A DNA stretch of 12,594 nucleotides from Deinococcus sp. Lineage in GTDB: Bacteria; Deinococcota; Deinococci; Deinococcales; Deinococcaceae. Location of the stretch: positions 1 through 12,594 of the forward strand of contig NZ_JAGLBG010000078.1 of assembly GCF_018260405.1 (NCBI RefSeq), read 5' to 3'. How positions within the stretch are numbered: position 1 is the first letter of the stretch; each line of letters begins with the position of its first letter. Under the pieces are notes generated by a model. That model was not told where the DNA came from. It searched no databases and was given only the letters and a program-made list of their open reading frames with translations. The position numbers and the translations under genes are program-made. Of the stretch, positions 12,472 to 12,594 are shown piece by piece.

Positions 12472-12594
12472 TCAGAGCAGTCTGGTTTCGGCAATGGGCG
12501 CTAAGAGTGCCCGGATCGGAGCGTAACTGCGGCGGTGCATCTCACTGACGCCCAGTTCCTGCAAAGCGGCGCGGTGCGCGGGAGCGCCGTAGCC
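12472..12594 (-). CDS. C-terminal end of an unidentified protein (partial)
   Basis: From the right window edge a minus-strand frame runs for 40 codons to a TGA at 12474-12472. It encodes GYGAPAHRAALQELGV near the edge and ends APIAETRLL. Third bases are mostly G or C and there are no internal stops, so it is probably the end of a real gene. The family cannot be recognised from this fragment. It is convergent with aguA; only the repeat copy 2 separates them, ending 5 bp before this stop. Confidence 0.55.
   Translation of the reverse strand, partial: GYGAPAHRAALQELGVSEMHRRSYAPIRALLAPIAETRLL

Overview
The window looks like a chromosomal segment of a Deinococcus-type bacterium (Deinococcota). 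This is inferred from high GC content, a Thermus-like Cys-His-His CsoR copper sensor, scattered small palindromic repeats, and many start codons that sit 4-7 bases after a TANNNT -10 element with no Shine-Dalgarno sequence, as expected for leaderless mRNAs. No tRNA, rRNA, CRISPR array or transposase was seen.

Left part (145-3630, mostly minus strand): an operon reads yigZ/IMPACT-family protein, ispF (isoprenoid precursor synthesis), a truncated metallophosphoesterase, and trmL (tRNA wobble 2'-O-methylation), with spacings from +4 to overlapping bases. Upstream lie a small TM2-like membrane protein and an M42 aminopeptidase. The aminopeptidase is divergent from apaG, and the proposed start codons are only 31 bp apart.

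Middle (4055-6775): an AT-rich hairpin repeat, an orphan CoxG-like SRPBCC protein followed by a run of RNA-type hairpins, a small membrane protein, and a divergent lipoprotein with a seven-bladed Vgb/NHL-like propeller.

Copper module (6791-11206): csoR, a decayed stretch, a double DUF305 protein and copZ run leftwards. The copper ATPase copA runs rightwards. The 166-bp copZ/copA gap carries a clear TTGACA-17-TAGCAT promoter for copZ. At copA it carries two abutting perfect palindromes (CTAATCATTAG, then a C6-T-G6 dyad) directly before the -10. CsoR probably represses both sides until Cu(I) binds. CopZ would carry Cu(I), CopA would export it, and DUF305 would bind it outside the membrane. CsoR has an unusual His/Cys-rich tail built from 15-nt tandem units. 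CopA has two in-frame, palindrome-rich insertions in its nucleotide-binding domain.

Right end: agmatine deiminase (polyamine synthesis), a second, inverted copy of the AT-rich repeat that overlaps its stop codon, and the C-terminal end of an unidentified minus-strand gene. The most interesting points are the repeat pair, the repeat-like insertions inside copA, the CsoR tail and the double-palindrome operator. I did not find a wholly new multi-gene system.
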